Assembly (NCBI GenBank): GCA_043800975.1
Contig: JAZDMK010000349.1
Location: 1 to 15,752, forward strand
Source of the DNA: JAZDMK01 sp043800975
GTDB lineage: Bacteria > Bacteroidota > Bacteroidia > Bacteroidales > JAHJDW01
Length of the DNA stretch: 15,752 nt
Reading direction: 5' to 3'
Positions 13,387 to 15,752 of this stretch are shown here, one piece after another. The stretch's first letter is position 1, and each line of letters opens with the position of its first letter. The position numbers were made by a program, and so were the translations under genes. A model generated the notes under the pieces. That model had not been told where the DNA came from, searched no databases, and worked only from the letters and a program-made list of their open reading frames with translations.

Positions 13387-14904
13387 CTACTTAATCTTTT
13401 CTAATGCAGTATTTATTCTTCTCAAAACATTTTCTTTTCCCACGATTTCCATCAGCTGGCAAAGATCAGGACCCGCGGTTGTGCCGACCATGGCAATACG
13501 CAACGGAATCATTACACCGCCCATGGAAATATTTTTATCTGTACAAAATTTCTCAATGATATTATGAAGTTGCACTGCAGAAAAATCATTCTCAGCGGAA
13601 AGCAGATCAGAGGCCTCTTTCAGCAGTGCGTTCGATTCGGGCTTCCATTTTTTCTGAAGTGCTGTTGCATCATATTCTTCGGGATCCACAAAGAAAATTT
13701 TGCTCTGTTCCCAGAAATCTCCGGCGAAAACCATTCGTTCCGTAACCATCTCACAAGCCTTTTCAACAAGGGATTCAGAAGCATCTACTCCTTTTTGTTT
13801 TAACTGTAAAATACATTGTGCAACTAAAATTTCTTTGGGTTTCTGACGCAAATAATGTTGGTTAAACCATTTCGCTTTATCGAGATCGAACTTCGCTCCT
13901 GCTTTGCTGATGTGCTCCAGCGAGAATTGTTTGATGAGTTCTTCCATCGAAAGAAATTCCTGTTCCGTTCCGGGGTTCCATCCCAGCAAGGCAAGCATGT
14001 TGATCACACCTTCGGGCTCATAGCCGCTTTCGCGATAACCGGAAGAGACTTCTCCGCTTTTGGGATCTTTCCATTCCAGCGGAAACACAGGGAAGCCAAG
14101 ACGATCGCCATCGCGTTTGCTCAGCTTTCCGTTTCCGTCGGGTTTTAATAATAAGGGTAAATGCGCAAAGGCGGGCATCTGTTCTTCCCAGCCCAGGCAG
14201 CGATATAACAATACATGCAGGGGAGCTGAAGGCAGCCATTCTTCACCACGAATCACATGCGTGATCTTCATTAAATAATCATCCACGACATTGGCGAGAT
14301 GATAGGTGGGCATGCCGTCGGACTTGAATAAAACTTTATCATCCAGGGTCGCGGTATCCACTTCCACGCGGCCACGGATCAGATCGTTGACAACAATTTT
14401 TTCGTTTTCGGGAATTTTCATGCGCACCACATAATGCATTCCTGATGCGATCATCTGTTTGCATTCATCCTGCGGAACCGTAAGCGAATTGCGGAGTTTA
14501 TTGCGGTTGGCGATGCCGTATAAAAAAGTTTCTTTGCGTGATTCACATTCTTTGCGGATGGCATCCAGTTCTTCGGGTGTATCAAAGGCATAATATGCAA
14601 AGCCTTTTTCAACCAGCGTTTCTGCATACTTACCATACAGTTCTTTTCGTTCCGACTGGCGATACGGAGCATGTGGGCCGCCCACGTGAACGCCTTCATC
14701 AAACGTGATTCCGAGCCAGGAAAGTGAATCGATGATGTATTGTTCGGCACCGGGCACAAAGCGCGTTTGGTCGGTATCTTCAATACGGAGGATGTTGACC
14801 CCGCCATGATGTTTTGCAAATAAATAATTATACAATGCCGTACGCACACCGCCTATATGCAGCGGTCCGGTAGGGCTTGGGGCAAATCGTACTCTTACAC
14901 TCAT
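13387..14904 (-). CDS. gltX: Glutamate-tRNA ligase
   Basis: This is a 505-residue class I aminoacyl-tRNA synthetase that charges tRNA-Glu in the cytoplasm. The N-terminal Rossmann fold has the HIGH-type motif (PLHIGGVRTAL, HIGG at residues 16-19) and the RIEDTDQTR segment (40-48) typical of GluRS. The connective and stem-contact parts follow (SDGMPTYHLANVVDD at 195-209, THVIRGEEWLPS near 215-226), then the KMSKS-type motif KLSKRDGD (260-267). The C-terminal all-helical anticodon-binding domain runs to the end and closes with LRIAMVGTTAGPDL near 465-478. Length and motifs are those of a full bacterial discriminating-type GluRS. It is first in the operon with tatD 2 bases downstream. A -7 box lies 14 bases upstream of the ATG. 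Confidence 0.97.
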   Translation of the reverse strand: MSVRVRFAPSPTGPLHIGGVRTALYNYLFAKHHGGVNILRIEDTDQTRFVPGAEQYIIDSLSWLGITFDEGVHVGGPHAPYRQSERKELYGKYAETLVEKGFAYYAFDTPEELDAIRKECESRKETFLYGIANRNKLRNSLTVPQDECKQMIASGMHYVVRMKIPENEKIVVNDLIRGRVEVDTATLDDKVLFKSDGMPTYHLANVVDDYLMKITHVIRGEEWLPSAPLHVLLYRCLGWEEQMPAFAHLPLLLKPDGNGKLSKRDGDRLGFPVFPLEWKDPKSGEVSSGYRESGYEPEGVINMLALLGWNPGTEQEFLSMEELIKQFSLEHISKAGAKFDLDKAKWFNQHYLRQKPKEILVAQCILQLKQKGVDASESLVEKACEMVTERMVFAGDFWEQSKIFFVDPEEYDATALQKKWKPESNALLKEASDLLSAENDFSAVQLHNIIEKFCTDKNISMGGVMIPLRIAMVGTTAGPDLCQLMEIVGKENVLRRINTALEKIK

Positions 14905-14918
14905 TCTGTCTGTTTTTG

Positions 14919-14926
14919 CAAAGATA
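14919..14926 (-). promoter_or_regulatory. Candidate -7 box for the gltX-tatD-tcdA operon
   Basis: TATCTTTG on the minus strand is an exact TAnnTTTG match ending 14 bases before the gltX ATG. No TTG is found at the expected -33 position, so the match rests on the -7 box. Confidence 0.5.
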
Positions 14927-14940
14927 AAAAAATCATCCGT

Positions 14941-14982
14941 GTAGCAGTGACAGAAACAGGAGCAGTGGCAGGAGCAGTGGCA
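14941..14982. repeat. 12-bp direct tandem repeat
   Basis: GGAGCAGTGGCA occurs twice head to tail (14959-14970, 14971-14982). A degenerate copy, GTAGCAGTGACA, lies at 14941-14952, separated from the first by six bases. It sits just upstream of the gltX promoter. Confidence 0.75.
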
Positions 14983-15066
14983 GTCAACTGCAGCAGATCA
15001 TCTAAGTATTCGCCCAATTGTACATTTTTTTAATGTGCTGATACTCACAAATTGTTTAGTTACTAT

Positions 15067-15122
15067 TGAGTTCGTGAACTCAGATGCCTAGGCATCTTCG
15101 GTTGAGGCTCAACCCTTCGGGT
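15067..15122. repeat. Structured hairpin element, copy A
   Basis: Three adjacent hairpins: TGAGTT/AACTCA (15067-15082), AGATGC/GCATCT with loop CTAG (15082-15097), and GGTTGA/TCAACC (15100-15114). Bases 15070-15122 align with copy B at 15241-15296, sharing GTTCGT, CTCAG, TTCGGTTG and TTCGGGT in the same order. An inverted ACGAAC lies at 15140-15145 beyond the element. Confidence 0.7.
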
Positions 15123-15240
15123 CTCGGTTACTAATTTGTACGAACTTACGAAGTACGAAAAATAAAGTGGTTTTGTTACTCGCTCCCACAACCGCAACAC
15201 AAGCCCGCTGGTACTCACCCTATTTATTGTTTTCATAAGT

Positions 15241-15296
15241 GTTCGTTAGCTCAGGTGCTTTGCACCTTCGGTTGCTCTCAGCCTGCGGCTTCGGGT
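15241..15296. repeat. Structured hairpin element, copy B
   Basis: This is the second copy of the element at 15070-15122, in direct orientation and 171 bases downstream. The main stem is AGGTGC/GCACCT with loop TTT (15253-15267). Relative to copy A the third pair changes from A-T to G-C on both sides, a compensatory change. The second hairpin is GGTTG/CAGCC with one G-U pair (15270-15283). Confidence 0.7.
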
Positions 15297-15345
15297 GCCA
15301 CAAAAACACCAAAACACGAAAGAGCACAAAAAAAGTTGCGGAGCA

Positions 15346-15371
15346 GTCACTCATGGAAATACGTAAGTGAC
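15346..15371. repeat. Imperfect hairpin
   Basis: GTCACTCATG (15346-15355) and CGTAAGTGAC (15362-15371) form a 10-bp stem with one C-A mismatch and one T-G wobble around the loop GAAATA. It sits between hairpin copy B and the minisatellite. Confidence 0.5.
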
Positions 15372-15382
15372 GGAAGACTTTT

Positions 15383-15400
15383 GTTGGTATAAGGACTAAC
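15383..15400. repeat. Short hairpin bordering the minisatellite
   Basis: GTTGGT (15383-15388) pairs with ACTAAC (15395-15400) with one G-U wobble, loop ATAAGG. It ends 18 bases before the first full minisatellite unit. Confidence 0.45.
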
Positions 15401-15418
15401 ACTCGTGGTGTATGCGTT

Positions 15419-15670
15419 CTGCATGGTTGCATACGAATGCTGTGCGTTTGGGTACGCTCGCTGCGCGTATGGGTATGGGTTCTGCACGGTTGCATAAGGG
15501 TACTGCGTGATTGGGTACGCTCGCTGCACGATTGGGTAAGGGTTCTGCGCGGTTGCATACGGATGCTGCACGATTGGGTACGCTCGCTGCGCGTTTGGGT
15601 AAGGGTTCTGCACGATTGCATATGAATGCTGCGCGATTGCATATGAGTTCTGCGCGATTGGGTATGGGTT
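15419..15670. repeat. Minisatellite: 12 units of 21 bp in a 63-bp higher-order repeat
   Basis: Twelve tandem 21-base units start with CTG[CT] at 15419, 15440, 15461 and so on to 15650. Columns 1-3, 7, 9, 11, 14, 15 and 17 are invariant. Units are ordered in threes: one with TTGCATA or similar, one with GGGTACGCTCG, one with GGGTA[AT]GGGTT. Three triplets (units 1-9) follow this order; the fourth (10-12) has drifted. On the minus strand one frame reads as a 7-residue repeat (such as NPYPIVQ, RAYPITQ, YPYATVQ), but its only start is a GTG at 15691 and variable columns do not concentrate in third codon positions. I therefore treat it as non-coding repeat DNA. Confidence 0.9.
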
Positions 15671-15752
15671 ACGATATGTACATAACGGCACTTAATTTTG
15701 CAAGTGCTGGTATTAGGGTCTTGCAGATTAATCGATTTATGTTGCATGTGTT

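Larger units (their letters stand above)
14983..15752. other. Gene-poor region upstream of gltX with structured repeats
   Basis: No convincing gene is seen in these ~770 bases. The open frames that cross 15220-15747 exist because the 21-bp minisatellite contains no stop codons and its period is a multiple of three. They lack plausible starts, signal peptides or known domains. The region holds two copies of a hairpin element, two further hairpins and the minisatellite, each listed separately. Nothing is recognised in 15123-15240 or 15671-15752. Confidence 0.6.

Noticed and set aside
15241..15296. tRNA-like segment (TTAGCTCAGGTG resembles a D-arm or A box)
   Set aside because: No acceptor stem, anticodon arm or TTCGANNC T-arm can be placed at the proper distance; the same bases form part of the repeated hairpin element.
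15419..15670. CRISPR array
   Set aside because: The units abut without unique spacers, are only 21 bp and are degenerate in a 63-bp super-order; no cas gene is present.
15347..15691. Minus-strand 7-residue repeat protein (Tyr/Pro/Gln-rich)
   Set aside because: The only start is an unsupported GTG, there is no signal peptide, and the variable columns of the repeat do not favour third codon positions in this frame. A low probability of coding remains.
15220..15747. Minus-strand open frame of 175 codons spanning the minisatellite and hairpin copy B
   Set aside because: It is open only because the 21-bp unit has no stops and a period divisible by three. The start has no leader signal or promoter box, the protein shows no domain, and it runs through the structured element.

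Overview
The window looks like chromosomal DNA of a member of the phylum Bacteroidota. It is AT-rich, two exported proteins end in type IX secretion (T9SS) type A sorting domains, there are several WG-repeat and outer-membrane proteins, recognisable Shine-Dalgarno sites are largely absent, and TAnnTTTG promoter -7 boxes recur in front of genes. The sequence does not fix a genus.

Layout, left to right. (1) The 3' two-thirds of polA (DNA polymerase I, + strand), with both the proofreading and the polymerase active sites intact, ends in a hairpin terminator shared with the opposing genes. (2) A minus-strand envelope cluster reads an outer-membrane beta-barrel, then a UMF1/Atg22-like MFS transporter 5 bases later, then a DUF4349 lipoprotein with what may be its own promoter. 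(3) Behind a strong intrinsic terminator lies a minus-strand T9SS cargo protein with a DNRLRE-like domain and three Ig/PKD-like modules. It is divergent from a plus-strand T9SS cargo protein with a carbohydrate-binding module and a GH39-like clan GH-A glycosidase domain. (4) Two WG-repeat proteins, one secreted and one a lipoprotein, flank a small conserved helical protein of unknown function. (5) A very tight minus-strand operon gltX-tatD-tcdA carries glutamyl-tRNA synthetase, a TatD-type metal hydrolase and a tRNA threonylcarbamoyladenosine dehydratase. (6) The last ~850 bases contain no convincing gene. They hold two copies of a structured hairpin element with a compensatory base-pair change, further hairpins, and a 12-unit, 21-bp minisatellite organised into a 63-bp higher-order repeat.

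Most of the coding content is ordinary housekeeping and surface-protein DNA. I see no convincing new multi-gene system such as a defence island or secondary-metabolite cluster. The most unusual signals are non-coding. One is an inverted repeat at 10164-10266 whose arms follow a strict CAC-N-AAG-N pattern, with every arm-to-arm mismatch at an N, and with a 30-bp GC-rich palindrome interrupting the left arm. Another is a related 8-mer-based inverted repeat at 11884-11964. The third is the structured and minisatellite region at 15067-15670.
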